In this document: piece by piece, positions 13,301 to 28,300 of the stretch | Layout: every line of letters begins with the position of its first letter | How positions within the stretch are numbered: the stretch's first letter is position 1 | NCBI GenBank assembly: GCA_013398055.1 | Contig: VZRS01008313.1 | Coordinates: 1-64,000 of the forward strand | Origin: Ifrita kowaldi | Taxonomy: Eukaryota; Chordata; Aves; Passeriformes; Cinclosomatidae | Length of the DNA stretch: 64,000 nt | Reading direction: 5' to 3' | The notes under the pieces: generated by a model | The model's input: the letters and a program-made list of their open reading frames with translations, nothing else | Told to the model about the DNA's origin: nothing | Databases searched by the model: none | Program-made: the position numbers and the translations under genes

Positions 13301-16300
13301 TGGGGGTGATATCACAAATATTCCACGTTCAATCCACAGAACTGCAACACCTTGGGAACAGAGCATCCAATGAAAGGAACATGGGATGGTTTGGGTTGGA
13401 AGGGATTGTGAAGATCACCCAGTGCCCTGCCATGGGCAGGGACACCTCCAACTATCCCAGGCTGCTCCAAAGCCCTGTCCAACCTGGCCTGGGACACTGC
13501 CAGGGATGGGGCAGCCACAGCTGCTCTGGACACACCATTAGGAGCATGAATTCCAGGAAGTGTCACTCATTCACTGCTGACACGACAGCAGCCAGTTCTC
13601 AGCTGTTCCTCACCACTGCCACAGAACCCCCAGCACAGGCCAGGCTGTCAAGCACAGCTCTGCCACTCAAAAATGCAAAACCCCTCAAACCCCTGACTTC
13701 AGGTCCAGCACAAAGGGCCATGACTATGCCTGCATTTGGTATAAAAAGGCTGAAATCCTTCGGAAAGCAGGAATGGGAAGTGCCTGCACAGACAGGAGAT
13801 CATCTATCAGTGCAATTACAGTGTAATTAAAGCCTCTCAGAAACGACAGCTCCTGGAGTAAATTCTAAAGTAGATTATTCCACGCTTCCAATCCCCCCAG
13901 CCCCAGCTCTTCAGGGGGATAATTATGCAGCTCCCATTCTTGCTGTCAGAGAAGTGCAATTTGTAAAGAGAAGAACTGAAATGCAGAGACACAAAGGCCC
14001 CAGCTTTGAAAGCTCTTTAGATGTCTAATTGCAGCTGATTTTACTTTTTTCAATCATGCTGAGCGATTTTTAGATTTTTAAGTGTTAAAAAGAAACCAAA
14101 CCAGTTTTAAACCATTGCACCCTAAACAAACTCCTTCTTGAGGGGTTTCTTTTCCGTACTTTATAGCTCCTTACATGAGAGAAGGGCTGGGGCATGGGAC
14201 TGACAAATTCATGCTGGATGTGTCCAACCAGTCACAGTGGTGACATTATAACTTAGCAGAGGTGAAGCCTGTCAGCCTGGATAGGAGAGGGGAGAGATGG
14301 AAGGAAGAGTCAGACAAAAGGAGCTACAGAGGAGGAGGAAAAGAAGAAGAGAAACAAGGGAGAGATGCATGTCCAGAGAGTTCCCAGAGAAGCTCATCAG
14401 TCACAGCTGGGGCAGCTTCCCACGTCAGGATTTACAAAACAGCCACCCAAAATAATCCATCACAGAGAGCAGAGCCTGGGCAGTAAAGCTAGCTTGAGAA
14501 ATGGCACATGGCAACTGCAAAAGGCAGTTTTTGTTTTGAGTGGTTTGGTTTTGGAAAAAACGCAGCACTTTTATCTACCTATGAGAAGTTTTTGCCCAAA
14601 AGATTCTGGAAATCTGGAGGATTTCAGCAGCATTGAGAACCAGTGCTGGGAAGCATAATTTAAACTCAGCATGCTCCAAANCCCCCAGGATTGGAGATGT
14701 GGCATTTCCAGCCACATTTCCAGTGTCTCCATATGAACTTGTATTTGCAGAAGCTGAAATTAAAACCAGATTTGAGAACTGCCCCTGCACTGTTAACAAC
14801 ACCAGTGCCTGACCCTATGGAAGCCCCTGGGACATCCCAGTAACCACAACACCTGCCCCTTCTCTCAGAGACTGCAGAGCTCTGCTTCACCGCCACATTC
14901 CAGGTTTAAACTGCAATAGCAACAGAAGAGAATTTCAAAGGTTGTTACTTTAGATAGCAGAAAAGTTAAATAACCACTAATGCTGCAGCCACAGACTTCG
15001 ATATCCTGGTGGTGCTGGGCTCATGGTTGAACTTGATGATCTTAATTAAATGTCTTTTCCAACCTTAACAGTTCTAAAATTCCAAGATTATTGTTATTCC
15101 TGCCCACCAAATTGGCACTTTTGGAGACTATTCCCCCAAAGGACAGGTTTAAAGATACTCTTGCTACAGCCAAAAAACCCTGCAGCTTTTCAGGGAGGCC
15201 AAACATGAATATCAACAAAGAGGAGCTCCTGGGCTGCCATCCTGTTTGAGGACTACAGAAATTGAGCACATAAATGGGGTTTAAAGGAGTTTTCAGAGCA
15301 GCACCAAGGCAGAACAGCCCAGGTGAAACAAGGAGCACTGACTGCACTGGGCACACTCAGGTAAGGTCCATAAACCATCAGCTCAAACTGCACAAAACTC
15401 AGGCCTATCTTCAACTTGGTTTTTTGAGAAACGGCTGCGAATAACATGAACTGGCGTTACCTGTCCCTAAGGAACCTTATTCCTCTGACATCCCTAGACC
15501 TCAGCAGCTTGGGCAGCCCTGTGTTCAGAGCTGTTTCCATCAGCTGTGACCACAGGCTTCCCAAAAAAGTCCTGCAGGGTCCAAGCCACAGTCAAGACAC
15601 ACAGAGAGTGTCACTGTTGATTCCCCACCCGTGCAACTTCAGTCCCAAATTCAGCATGGGAAAAATGAGTAACACAGCCCCAGGGAAGGAGGAGAGCACC
15701 TGGAACTGCAGTGTTTTGTCCCCAGAGCAGAGTGGCTTCACCAGCAGCGGTTCCAGCCCCAGCAGAGGAAGAGCCAAGTATCCAAACTGGCAGTGACTTC
15801 AGGCAGAGCACCCAGTGCTTTGTGCATAACCAGCATCTCACTGGCATTGCCTGAATGCCCAATTATTGGCTTGCTAATGACATGTGCATATCATTAACTG
15901 TCCTGAAAGTCACCTCACAGAGATGCTCAGGGCAGAGCAGTCAGCCAGAAGCTCTCTGCACTCTGATTTACTGTTTGAAGTACACAAAGGTTGTGTTCAG
16001 GAGCCTTATCTAAGGAACCTCCCCACCATTTAGACCCCTGAAAGTGACACAAGCACGGCTGCAGGATAGGTCTCACCAACACAACTCCCCGACAGGAGGG
16101 GGCAGCTGGAGGAGGTTGGGCTCTGCTCCCAGGGAACAGGGACAGGAGGAGAGGAAATGGCCTCAAGCTGTGCCAGGGGAGGCTCAGGTTGGATATTGGG
16201 AAAATTTGTTCATGGAAAGGGTTGTCCAGCCCTGGAAGAGGCTGCTCAGGACAGGGGTGGAGTCCCCATCCCTGGAAGTGCTCAGAAAAGGTGTGGATGT

Positions 16301-19300
16301 GGCACTGAGGACAGGGGTCAGTGGTGGCCTCAGCCATGCTGGGGGTCAGTTGGACTCAATCTCAGAGGGCTTTTCCAGCCTGAACAATTCTCTGACTCCA
16401 TGAAATCTGTTTTTGGAGCATGCTGAGTTTAAATTGTGCTTATCAGCACTGCTATCTCAATACTAATGAAATCTTTTCTCGATTGCTATTCAACAGAAAA
16501 TCAGGAAAACCCCAACAGCTTCAATACAAGTTTCTCAATGAAAGTTTAGGACAGGTAAAGAATGGGAAAGGACTACACTGAGACACACACAGGAACCTCC
16601 CAGTGAATTTGACTTGGAAACAGCTCCTGGTTATGCCTACCCCTGGAAAAGGCTGCTATCTGTGATGGAGATACTGATGATAAATGGACTGAAGGAAATT
16701 AATTCCACCCAAGCCAGGCAGCCTTCAGTGAGCAATGCTGGTACCCACTGATTCAAGATGGATAAGGTGGGATTTAAACTCTCCATGTCCTGCTGGGAGC
16801 TGCAGGGATTGTTCAAACCACCACAGTGCACAGCGTTCTCTGGACTATTCTATTTATACAACTCACAGGTGGCCTGGAATAATTTTTCCAATAAACAAGG
16901 AAAGGAAGTTTTTCCATGGACGCCTGCTGAACCTGCCCACCCCCAGCTCTCTGCTGTGCCCTGATCACAGCCCTCCCCCCAACACCCCCCAGTGATTCTG
17001 GCTGTCCTGAATCCCCTCCTGGGCTGCCTCAGGCTCCCCACACTGGGCTGGGCACGAGTGACCGTGGCCACTCTGTAGGACCAGACCTGAACAACAGCCA
17101 GCAGCACCAAGGAGAAACTTCCACAACTGCTCCTCTCACAACACAAAGAAACTCCCTGGGCTCCTGGCACCTCCTGACCTGTACCAGATTCAGCTCAGGG
17201 CCAGCCAGCAGATTATTTGGAAGATGGACAGATCACATCAATCTTGACTCTTTGGGAAGCAGACTGAAGTGTGTCCCCATCCCCAGCAGGGTCACAGCCA
17301 CCTTCCCAGCTCCAACAGCTCATGATTTGCCATCCAGGAGAGCTCCTCTCTGGCTACACAGGCACTCTCTCAATTTTGGCTAATGGTGCCTATTTTAGCA
17401 AGGCCTGGCCTTGGGCTGGGTTCACAGGGGCATCTTCTCAGAAGCCCTGAGGCAAAACATCCTGGGGGAACCACGGGGGTCCGTTCCCCACTGGGGAGGC
17501 TCAGCTGGCACCTCCAGGCAGCTTTGGTGGGTTCCAGACCCTCCTGCAGAGCTCAGATCAAACCCACTCCAGCACAGGAAAGGAAAATACAGAATCATGG
17601 AATCACGGAATACCCTTAGTTGGGAGGACCCCCAGAAATCACCCAGCTGAGCCCCTGGCCCTGCACAGACACCCCAACAACCCCACCCTGGGCATCCCTG
17701 GCAGCGCTGCCCAAACGCTCCTGGAGCTCTGGCAGCCTCGGGGCCGGGACCATTCCCTGGGGAGCCTGGGCAGTGCCCAGCACCCTCTGGGAATGACCCT
17801 ATAAATCAGGTGTGATTTCATGTCCTAACTCTGGAAACAAGAGGGGAGGGCAGCTCCCTCTTGCACTGGGTGGCCATGCTCTGACCCATTTCCTTTGCTC
17901 CCACAGCTCCCGGGAAGACACCTGGAGCACTTCGCTCTTTATTGCTTAATTATTCTGAATGTGAACACACAGCAGCACCCTGGGCTCTCTGTTCATCTCT
18001 TGTGGGCTGTACCCCAGTGCCAGGAGTCCAGCAAAGCCACCCAGCTCCAGTAACACCCCAATATTCCTCAGAGATCTCTGCTCACACAGCATCCGAGCAC
18101 TTGCTCGGCTGCACCGCTCCAGCAGCCCCTTCCCAGAGCATTCCCTTGTCCCCTTCCTTCACACAATGTGCTGCTTGCCCAGGCAATGCCTTCTACCATA
18201 AAACTGAAATATTTGGTGAAATAAAAGCTTTCCCTCCTCACCCTCTGGCATGGCAAAGAGGAGGAAAGAAGGAACTCACACAGGTCTGCCTGTATTGTAC
18301 GGAAGCCCATCGGCATGGGAAGCCAGAGAGAACCTCTCCACCATGAACAGCATCCTCAGGGCCCTCTGCCCAAAGAGCTCTGCTAAAGGTGATTTGATAT
18401 AATAATTATTACCTAAGACAGACTGGCTTTCCTACGAGTGAAAGACACACTGGTCATGGAGGAACCAAAAATCCAACTCCTTCATGGGGGATGGAGGTGA
18501 CCCTCCCTCGAGACCTGCCCAGCCAAAAGCTTGTTTGGCACAGACACAGCTCCTCTCTGCCTCTGATGAGCTCAGCCCCTGTCAGAGGGCAGTGATGGGA
18601 AGGTGGGAATCTCTCCAGGGGGAAGCCACACTCTTCCCATCAGAAGTCAGAGTCAATTTTGAAACAGGAATCTTTACCTTCAGTGCCAGGTTGTCCACCA
18701 GTGCTATCATGGAGTTCTTGAACAGAGTAGCCGCTGTCAGAGGTCTCTTGGTGACCTCAGTGATGCTCAGTTTCCCTTCAGGCCACATCATCTTCAACAC
18801 AGGGTTGGAGCTACGAGAGAGTCTCTTTAATTGCAGTCTCCCAGCACTTCCACTCCACTGACAATCCAGCAGCTGCTTTCTACCCAGACCCACTGCTGCT
18901 TCCAGCTCACAGCACATCACCCACACCAGGGTGACACTCCTGGCACGACATTTCGTGCTCTCAGAGCAAGTTCAAGCTTACAACTGAATATCTGGAAGAA
19001 CAACCAGCACATTCTCCCTTCAGATCAAGATGTGCAGGAATAGGACAACAGAATCCATCAAAGGCAGGGGCTGCCTCACTGACACAACAGAAAGAATTTA
19101 ATCACCACAGAGGAGAGCGAGACCCACGCCATCCTCCCTTGGAACCTGGCACCTGTGTTCAAGCTGCATTTCTGCACCTCTCTTGATATAGGAAGTAATT
19201 TATACACTTTATATAAATACAGCCTGTATTTTTGAAGGGTTCAGGGTGAGGTAAACTGGCCCTGATGGATGGCAAGAGTTCAGGAACAGACAAAAACGGA

Positions 19301-22300
19301 GCACATTTACAGCAATCCAATGGTCAATCTGTCACAGGCTTTAATGCGCTGGAAGTGGTGTTTGGGAACAGAGACTTCAATGAAAACAGGCTAAATTTAA
19401 TAAAACCACACAGCAAATATTTTGCAAGATTCCTGGTCAATGGGAAGTGTTGAAAACAGGAACAGTGGGACTGCTCAGGGGAGCACAGCCAGTCAGCCCA
19501 AAGGACTGCAGACCAATTGAACACCTGCACAGGTAAACAGTGCCCAGCACTGCAGGGTGTCTGTGCCCACTGGCCTCTGAGCAGAGCCCCTGAAAGCTGC
19601 AGATTACAAAATCAGGACATGTTTAATGCCAGGTGAAGAAAAACAGCTCCATGGGCACTTCCACCCACATTCTGATGGGATTTCAAATCTCAAGGCAACT
19701 TTTGCTTGCCCAACATGTGACCTCATGGTTTGCACTTTTCACGTCACTACACACATGAAAGGATTCAAATCTATTTGCCCATTTCCCTCTATATTTTCTT
19801 CCAAAACAGGGTGTTTTAGCTGAAGCCAAGGATATCTGCTGTTGACCAAAGCCCCCCAGTATGTTTAGCACTGATTACAGACAGAGCAGTGATGGTAAAT
19901 CTGCAACTGGTTAATGGCAAATCAGACAGCACAAGCAAGCTCTGCACTATCTTGATTGCACAATCAGTTGGTTTCAGACAAACACTTTAAATTCAGTTCA
20001 ATTAAAGGCTGCATCAGGACAGAAAGAACATGTACAGAATAAGGACTTTAACCTGAAAAATCAAACTAACAGCCTCTGGGTCACGGGAGATGTACAAAGA
20101 TCAAATCTCAAAGCAAAGTGTTTATTCACACACACTGAGGAGAGAATCACTGAAAAGCTGAGTCTCTGATAGCATCACTCCACAAGAAAGGATTCTGACA
20201 AATCAGATTAAAATTCACCTCATTAATATTCTTACCTGTTGTACATGAGGCGTTTGAAGTCTTGAAATAAAGTGTCCTTGTTTTTGTCAATAAATCCAGT
20301 GACTGAGTAACTAAAAAACACAGGAAAAACAGAGTTAATAACACAGTAGCAAAGTCCTTCTGTGAGCTGCTGCTAACTGTGGAATCAGCATCCCTGCACT
20401 CCTACAGACACAGCAGATGCTAATCAGGAGTCCAGCCCTGCTCCCAGCCTATCACTAATTGCTGCAGGAGCAGAGTGTGAGACTTGGATCCTTAGGCCCA
20501 GCTCCCACCTCCAGCACAGCAACAACACACCTGGCTGCAGAGAGCCCCTGGAGCTGTGCAGGGGAGGGCTGAGACACCTCACAGCACCTGGGCAGGGGGC
20601 AGATGGCCCAATTCAGGAGTTACACTCAGGATTCTGTCTCCAAACTGAGCATGTGTTTGTGTTAAATCGTAGAGAAATTCAGGTTTGTTTTCAGTCTGTG
20701 CAGTCTGCCCCTCTCATGGTGGACAGAGGCCGAATTCCAGAGCAGCCTCTGACCAGTGACTGGGGAGCTCCCCTGGAAATCAACACACACACGTTTTAGA
20801 TTCCTTCCTTCCTCTATTCCCACAGCAACACCACTCCAGGATGTCCCTGTTTCAGGGTTTCATCTCTTCTCCAAGTCTCAAGGCAGGCAGTGCTCTGTCC
20901 TCATGGAAAAGGTCCAAAATCTCCCCATTCAGTGACTCCCATGCAGGTGTTTCCTGAGCTGCAGATCCCACCCTGGGAAGCTGCATCCAACCTGCACACT
21001 CTGGGATCAACCTACAACCTGTAAATCCCTGTACAGAGCCATCCTCAAATCACAGAATCACACAATAGGACCTTTTAAAAGTCATCCAAATCCACCCTTG
21101 CCATGGTGGGGCAGGGACACCATGGACACCATGCCAAGGGACACCTTCCACTATCCCCGGTTGCACCAAGCCCCGTCCAACCTGGCCTGGGACACTTCTA
21201 GGGATGGGGCAGCCACAGCTGCTCTGGCACCCTGTGCCAGGGCCTCCCCACCCTCAAGTCTTCAGGCTCCACATGAGATCTGAGCCTGAACTATCTGTAA
21301 TTCCTTCCATATTCCAGTTTTCTTTTACACCATTTGTCGGCTACTGGCAGTTCAGAAGGTTTAACCACTAAGAAACCACCTTGTATTTTCTACTCCATAA
21401 CCCCCTGAAATCAGGGATGTGTGTCAGGAATTGCTCAGCAAAGGCTCCAGAAGACAACCTGCCGGTGCTACATGGGCTCCAGCCTGATCACATTGGTTGT
21501 TCTTGGAAATTAAAAGTAAAATCAATCTCAAGGTAAAAGAAATTATGAATTATTCCCTCAGTAACTCCCTTTCTTCTGACATGGGAAGTTACACAAATCC
21601 TAAACCATTAAGTGACTCCAGTGATATTCCACACAACTTTCCCAGCAAATGGTTCCTACCATGCCCATCCTTCACTTCCACTCTCCCTTCCCACTGCTGT
21701 CACCTCCTGCACTGCTCCTGCAGGCTCCAGGCAAGCACCTCCCAGTCCTCCTGCCCTGATCCCTCCTGCAGGTTATCACTCCCCTGTGCTTCCAGCCTGC
21801 TCCAACTGATTGGAGAATTTAAAGCCAGAATTATATAATCACACCAAACAGATGTCTAAACCAGATTTTATTAGCTCAGTGTAGCTTCCTTGCATAAACA
21901 CTGCTGCCTTTTCTCCCTCTTTTTTTTCCCTGGAGCACTGCTCTCCCCTCACCCCCACCCCTCACTCTCCTTTTGTTTCACTCCAAGTACAAATTCCCAC
22001 TCTGTAGAGCAAGGCACCAGCAGAAGATTTAATTGATAAGCAAGCGCTGCACTCTGTAACTGTGTGTGACAGCTATTCTGGCTTGCACCAGAAGCAGCAG
22101 TAAATCAGAATATTGTACCACTTCAGGGCTGCTGGGAAGACAAAAATAGAAGGTGCAACTTTATTTCTGAAGGCAACTCACATCACATCCCCGGCGTAGT
22201 GCTTGATCCGGAAGTCTCTGTCAAACTCCAGTGTCTTGTCCGTGGCACAAAGCTGAAATAAAATCACATACATCAAAATACCACCCATGGGTTGATATTA

Positions 22301-25300
22301 AAACAACATCCCTGGATTTACAAGCTCCATGGAAGAACAACCTGCCTTCAAAATAGCACTGGGAACTGCAGGAATTCCACTTTCTATGTGCATGTGCAGA
22401 TGTGAAACCCAGTGCTGGATAATGTTTTCATGGATGCACTGTAAGAACATGTGCTTGTACAAATGAAGCTGCAAGAGCCTATAATTTTATCAGGAAATTG
22501 ATATTATCTCAGAAACACCATTATGCAAAAAGAACACTCATGCCTGTAGAGAAACATTGCACCCACGAGTTCATTTACGACTTGTTTTAAAATCTTCCTT
22601 TATACTTTTTCCCATTGCAGTGTAGCTCCTCAGCAGAGAAAAGGGCCAACTGCTGTGACAACAGCAAAGCTTGTTCTGCCCCAGATCCCTCCTGGCCAAC
22701 TGACACCCCTCAAACAGGGATCCCCCTGCAGACCCATTGTTCCAGCCCCCCGCTCCCGGCTCAAATTCCCATCCCATCCCATTCCTGCTGTACAACAGAA
22801 GATGTCCAGTGCCCACATGGCAGCTGTTCAGCAGCAGTGGCTGTAACACACTCATCCCTTCAGGAATAGCAGGAGCCAAGAAATCCATCGTGGTTGGCTT
22901 AATTAAAAAGGGAGAATGAGATAAGAATGAGGATTTTGTTATAGGCAAAAGGAGCAGGAGATGAATTAAGTCTTTGCAGGCAGCATTTAACAACACCAAG
23001 GGCTATGAGCAGATATCCACAATAAGTCTTGGAGAAATAAAAGAGGAAATTAGCATGGTTGAAATGCAGGGCAGGAGGGATGATTAGGCACAGGGAGATA
23101 CACTCCAAAAATTCACCTGTGTCCAAGAGCACAGGATAGATTGGCTCAAACAGTAACAGATGAAAACAAACAGAACAGATGAAAAAAATAGAATATATTT
23201 TACACAAAATTAATCATAAGGAGGAGCCCAGGGAGTGTGAGTACCAAGGCCCTCAGGAGGTCCCAGAGGTGTGGGAAGTCCAGCATGGAGCAGGGAGCAC
23301 CAGGGGCTGCAGAGCTGATGGAAGACCGAGGTGCAGCAGAACATAGAGGAAATGAAGGAATAAGGCAATACCAGGAAAACAAAGTCATTTTTCTTGCTGC
23401 AGTGTGTTCCCAGCACGGAGCTGGGGAGTGCCTTTGTCAGCCACCCAAACACACAGCTCAAACCAACAAGTCAATAAAAGAGGTAAATAGCAAATGGAAA
23501 AAGAAACGTGTCTGTGCTACCAGACAGGGCACAGCTGGCAGCACAAGCTCCTCCTAAAGCTCATCCAGCCCTGGAGAGGCTGGAAGGAGCCATAACACAG
23601 CAATCAGGGGTTTTGTTGTTTGCTGGTTTGTTTTTTCTTAAGGAATGATTCTCTCCAAACTTTGTGTCTGCTGGACAAAGCAGTTGAAATTAGTGAAAAA
23701 AAGGCCAGTGAGTCCATCGATAAAGTGGATCATCTGCTCGGGTTTCTGGGAGCCCTTGCACGAGGCTCCTCCCTGACAGCTCACAGCCTTTGAGGCCTAG
23801 TAAAGGCAGGAGAAAGGTGTTGGAGAGATGGGAATCCTGTGGGAGCCCGCACTGAGGCTGTGCTTCCACAGCATCTGAAATGAGCCATAACCTGAGGGCA
23901 ATGGGAAGGTCGTGGGGCTGGGGGGTGGCACTTAATCACTGAGGGCTGCCTGGGAGAAACTGCAGGAGACACCCGCAGCTAAATGAGGGCAAAGCAGAGC
24001 AAATGAAACGCCCCAGCAGGGCAGGGATTCCCACTGAGAAAGGGCAAAGTTCACAGGAACTGATGGGCCCCGAACTGTCCCTTTACCTACCCTCCTTCAT
24101 CTCAAAAAGGACATGGAGAACTGGGAGAGGCTTGAAGGGCAAAACCATCCCCTGCTGACTGCCTGCCCGGGGAGAATGGGCCAACTAACTCGGCCTCTCC
24201 GGGTTAGGAAAGAGATGCCCAGAGATGATGGCAAAGAACGTGGAGATGATGTAGCGGAAGACAAAGAGAACTGTGTTTTGCCATTTAAAAACTAGGAGGT
24301 GAGAGGTGTAATCTAAAATGGAAAAGGGAGGAGGGAGGGAAACAGGGAGGAAGGAGCTCTTCACATGAGTATCGGAGCTGTGGAATTGTCAATTTAAAAA
24401 ACCAAGAAGATCACACAAAAAACCCTGTTAAGGACACCAGCAGGTTCCTGGGCTGCAGGTCCCTGAAGATGGGAGCATGTCAAGTTATCACTTCACATTT
24501 GTCCCATACTGGGCTCTCACTTGGGCATTCACCACTGTCCAGTGTCTTGGGAGACACAACATCAGGTAGACTGGAATGGACCTTCTGATGCTCCTCCCTT
24601 CACAACCAGTTTGTTGAGATTGATGCTCTCCACAATCTGAAGATTGAGGCATTCACGGACTGTCTGTCACTGCACTTGATCCTTCCAAACTATAATATCA
24701 ACAGAAAAGAAATGGAACTTGGAGAGGCTGAGGATACGAACGGTGATGTTGGGAAGGGCCACCAGAACACCTGGCACATCTGCACATCCAGATTAGCATT
24801 AGACAAATCCGAGGAGGACACCCCACGTTACAGGAACACAACATTCTGCCACAAATTCTGCTGGTGGAAGTGTTAGCCAGCGTTCCCCTGGCTTGTTCGG
24901 CCTTCCCCAGGACAAGGGCGCCGGCAGCACGGAGCAGCCGGGTACACAAAGTAGGACACGACTATTTAGGGCACCACAGCCCCCTAGAGCTTCTCCACAT
25001 GGAGCCCGTGTGCAACATGCTCTGCAGGGAGCAGCAGAGCATGAACTGGGCTGAGGGACGGGAGCTGCTCCCAACACACGACTTTAACTCTGCGGGAACA
25101 GCTCCCATCTGTGTGGAACTGTACAGGATCTGCACGGAGCCACTGCAGTCTGCAAAGGCAGGGCATGAGATGGAATCAAGCCCTTTGTCTTAATCCAAGT
25201 TAGAAGAGCTCAGAAGGCTCAGGCTTCCCACAGCAGTTCTGGGTGGGATTGAGGAAGAGCTCTGAGGTGCTGGGACATCTGCAGCGATGCGATGGGGAGA

Positions 25301-28300
25301 AAAAATAATAATTATGCTGAGAGGTTTATGGGTCAGTGTTTTCAAGGCTCTATTGATTTAACTAGAAATTAGCAAGCCAGGCAGATCCATCGCCCCCTCC
25401 ATAAACGTTATTTATAGCAGGATTCCTTGTCTCCCTTGTAGCCTGTGCAGGCAGTTTCTGACAACGCCACCTCCTGCTGAGGAATGCTGCAGCTGGCAAT
25501 GCTGTCCTTTAATGTCTCCTTGCTGGGAGGGGACTTCTGAAGGCAAGGACTCGAGCAGATTTTATTTTTAAATGTGCATTTTATAGCCTCCCATAACACC
25601 TCCTGAAATTCCATCCCCTTCTGCCACTGCACTAAAGGACCACCTGCTCCCTCTGTGGCAGAGCCCCTTCCCCTGGGCAGATGTGGGAGCCAGGACAGAG
25701 CAGAAACCAACCTCCTCTCTCTTCATCCACTGACCAGACAGCTCCAGAAACTGGACTCCTCCCCCAGCACCCCACTGCAGAGGGTCCCAGGCTCCATCCC
25801 ACCAGCATTACCACTAAAGGAAGCTGTTTGCATTCAAACAGGAACCCACACTAGGCCTCACACTTGTTTTCAGGTGCGTTTTCTCAGAACGTGCCATGTC
25901 ACTGCTCAGGCACGTGAAATCTGGGTCAACACTGGAATCAAGCTCCCTGTCCCCCTCCCTGAGCTCGGGCGCACGTGGCAGGTGAGACATCAGGTGTGCT
26001 GCAGCAAAAGGGCATTTAAGGAAAGCAGCATCTGGGAGGAAAAAGTGGTTTTGGTTTACTTTCATCCTGGCCTCTCCTCAGACAGCCCCAGCCAGATCCA
26101 TTGTTTATCCCAGGCCTCCCGGAGGCAGCCTTTAGCACATATCTTACACAACCAGGCTAATTTGGTATTTCTGACCTACATAAAACATTGTGCTGGGGTG
26201 GGAGGGAGCAGGGGCACTCTGAGCCATGCATTTCAGACAGTGTTTCCGAGTAGAGACATCAATAAATTAAAGGCCCTTATTTGATTACTTAGTGTGAAAG
26301 ATTCTCCAATTAATCAGGCTGGTGACCATTTTGCAATCTGCTGCCAAGTGAGGAACAAATGAAGCCTTTTAATTCGCTCATTGTAGCCCAGACAAAGCCG
26401 GGCGAGGGGCCGGGGTGCTCTGAGGTGCAGTGGGAGATGAGCACGTTCTGCAGCCAATGACGATGAAAAAAGCCCAAACCACAGCGCTGTAATAATGCAG
26501 GAGTGTGAATAATTTCACTGTCACTATGTATTAGAGCAGCCTGGGAAGAACAACACGTGGGCCGAGCCGGCGCATCGATTGGTTCCAGATGACATCATGG
26601 TATGTCAAGGCACGAGCTCAGGCTCCTTTTATCCCGGAATAAAAGGGATGTGCCATCGGACGTGCTGGAGCTCCCTCTGCCGGCTTCCTCTGCGGCTGGA
26701 GCTGCTCCGGGCTCCTCAGCTCACACTCAGTCGCAGCGATTCCAACCCAGCCACCCCTAAACCCCTTTTTCCTCATTCCATTCCACCTCAGAACGCGGAG
26801 AAGGGATGGCAGAGGACAGCAAGGTCTGTGGGTTACCTTCCTGCTGGAGAAGTGCACGTGCTTCCCCAGTTTGTTGTTGAGGGCCTCGAGGAACATCTCA
26901 TCTGTGACTTTGCCCACGTTCATGCAGGCATCGTCCAGAATGGCAATGATCCCTTTGTGCTGCTGCTCCACCAGGTCCACGATAACCTGGTTGTTGAAGT
27001 AATCAATCTGCAGGAAACAAAGGACAGGCTGTTGGTGACCCTGGCTGCAGAAATGGAAGGGTACCAGTGCTGCCCATAGCACCCAGTGTGACAGCGAGGA
27101 GCAATCAGCTCTGAGCATGCAGATCTCTAATTCCAGCTCAAGCAGGCTGCTCTCCTATGCTGAACAGCAAAGAAACTCATTTTTCAAACCCCTCACAAAC
27201 ATCTTGAGACCTCTGCTGCAGAATGCCCTTTAAAATGTCTTTTACAATTCAGCTGTGTGTAGTCACCACAGTGACACTGCACATCCTGTCCTTGGCATTC
27301 TGAAGAGAGTTTGAACAGGAAAAGTCAAGATTTTTAAGTGTTACTATCAACAACTAGAAAAATCCATAAGCACTCAGAACAGAAACCCACAGTTGTGTGT
27401 GTGGCATCACAGAGGTGGCACAGGAGGTTTCATCTTAGACCTTATTTTCCCAAGGACACACGTGGCGAGGTGACTGGGGAGCTCCTGCCCCAGCCTGATC
27501 CCAGCCTGACAGGACAGCTGGCAGGGACACAGATGTCCTATCGACTGGAGCCTGCATGTGGAGCAACTTCAGATCTGGGACTTGTGCTGGTACACTGACC
27601 TCACAGCGACCTCTCCCTCCCCTGCCAAAGCACTCACATGCTTCCAGGGAATTCCCTCTCGCTGGTACTCCTCCTGCTCCTGCTTTAGAACCAGCTGAAT
27701 GAAGAGCTGCTGCAGCTTTTCATTGCAGTAATTAATGCAGAATTGTTCAAAACTGCAAAAACATGAGAAGAAAAGGTGATGAGTGTTCTGGGAAAGGCGA
27801 GGGCACAACACTGGGCTTTAGAAGGTGGCTCACCTGTTATTGTCAAATATCTCGAAGCCATAGATATCCAGGACCCCAATGACTGTGTTCTTGCCATGCA
27901 CTGTGGTGTCGTAGTTCTTCACCTCGATGACATCGTTGATGTGTGTCACAATCCAGCAGAAGAGACGCTCGTAAATGGCCTGCAGGAAACACAGACTGAG
28001 GGCTCCTGCCTGCACCTGCCTCAGCTCTTCCCAGGAAATTCAACACAGCTCATTCCAGGCCTCCACCAAAGCTGTAAATGTTCTGCTGCTGAAAGTGAGC
28101 AGCTACTGACTGGAGAAAATATTCTATAGAAGTATTTCTTTTCTTTCTTCCAAAACTCATTAATAACAAGTCGAAATCCCAGTGAGGTCACTGGGTGCAG
28201 CAGTTCTCTAATTTGCTTCCAGTCAGCTTTTCAGCTGCCTAATAAGTACCATTCCTGAGAATTATTTAACAATAGTGAAGAGCAAGGGAGAGGTCAGTCA

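Larger units (their letters stand above)
8872..18677 (-). other. MYO1D: MYO1D intron 14, CR1-rich
   Basis: At 9.8 kb this is the largest complete intron in the window and the main landing site for CR1: at least nine fragments in both orientations, listed separately. It also holds a single N at 14681 that abuts one arm of a diverged inverted repeat. No coding exon is recognised. Confidence 0.85.

Noticed and set aside
25655..26284. 209-codon plus-strand open frame
   Set aside because: Intronic, low-complexity amino-acid content, no domain and no exon signals.
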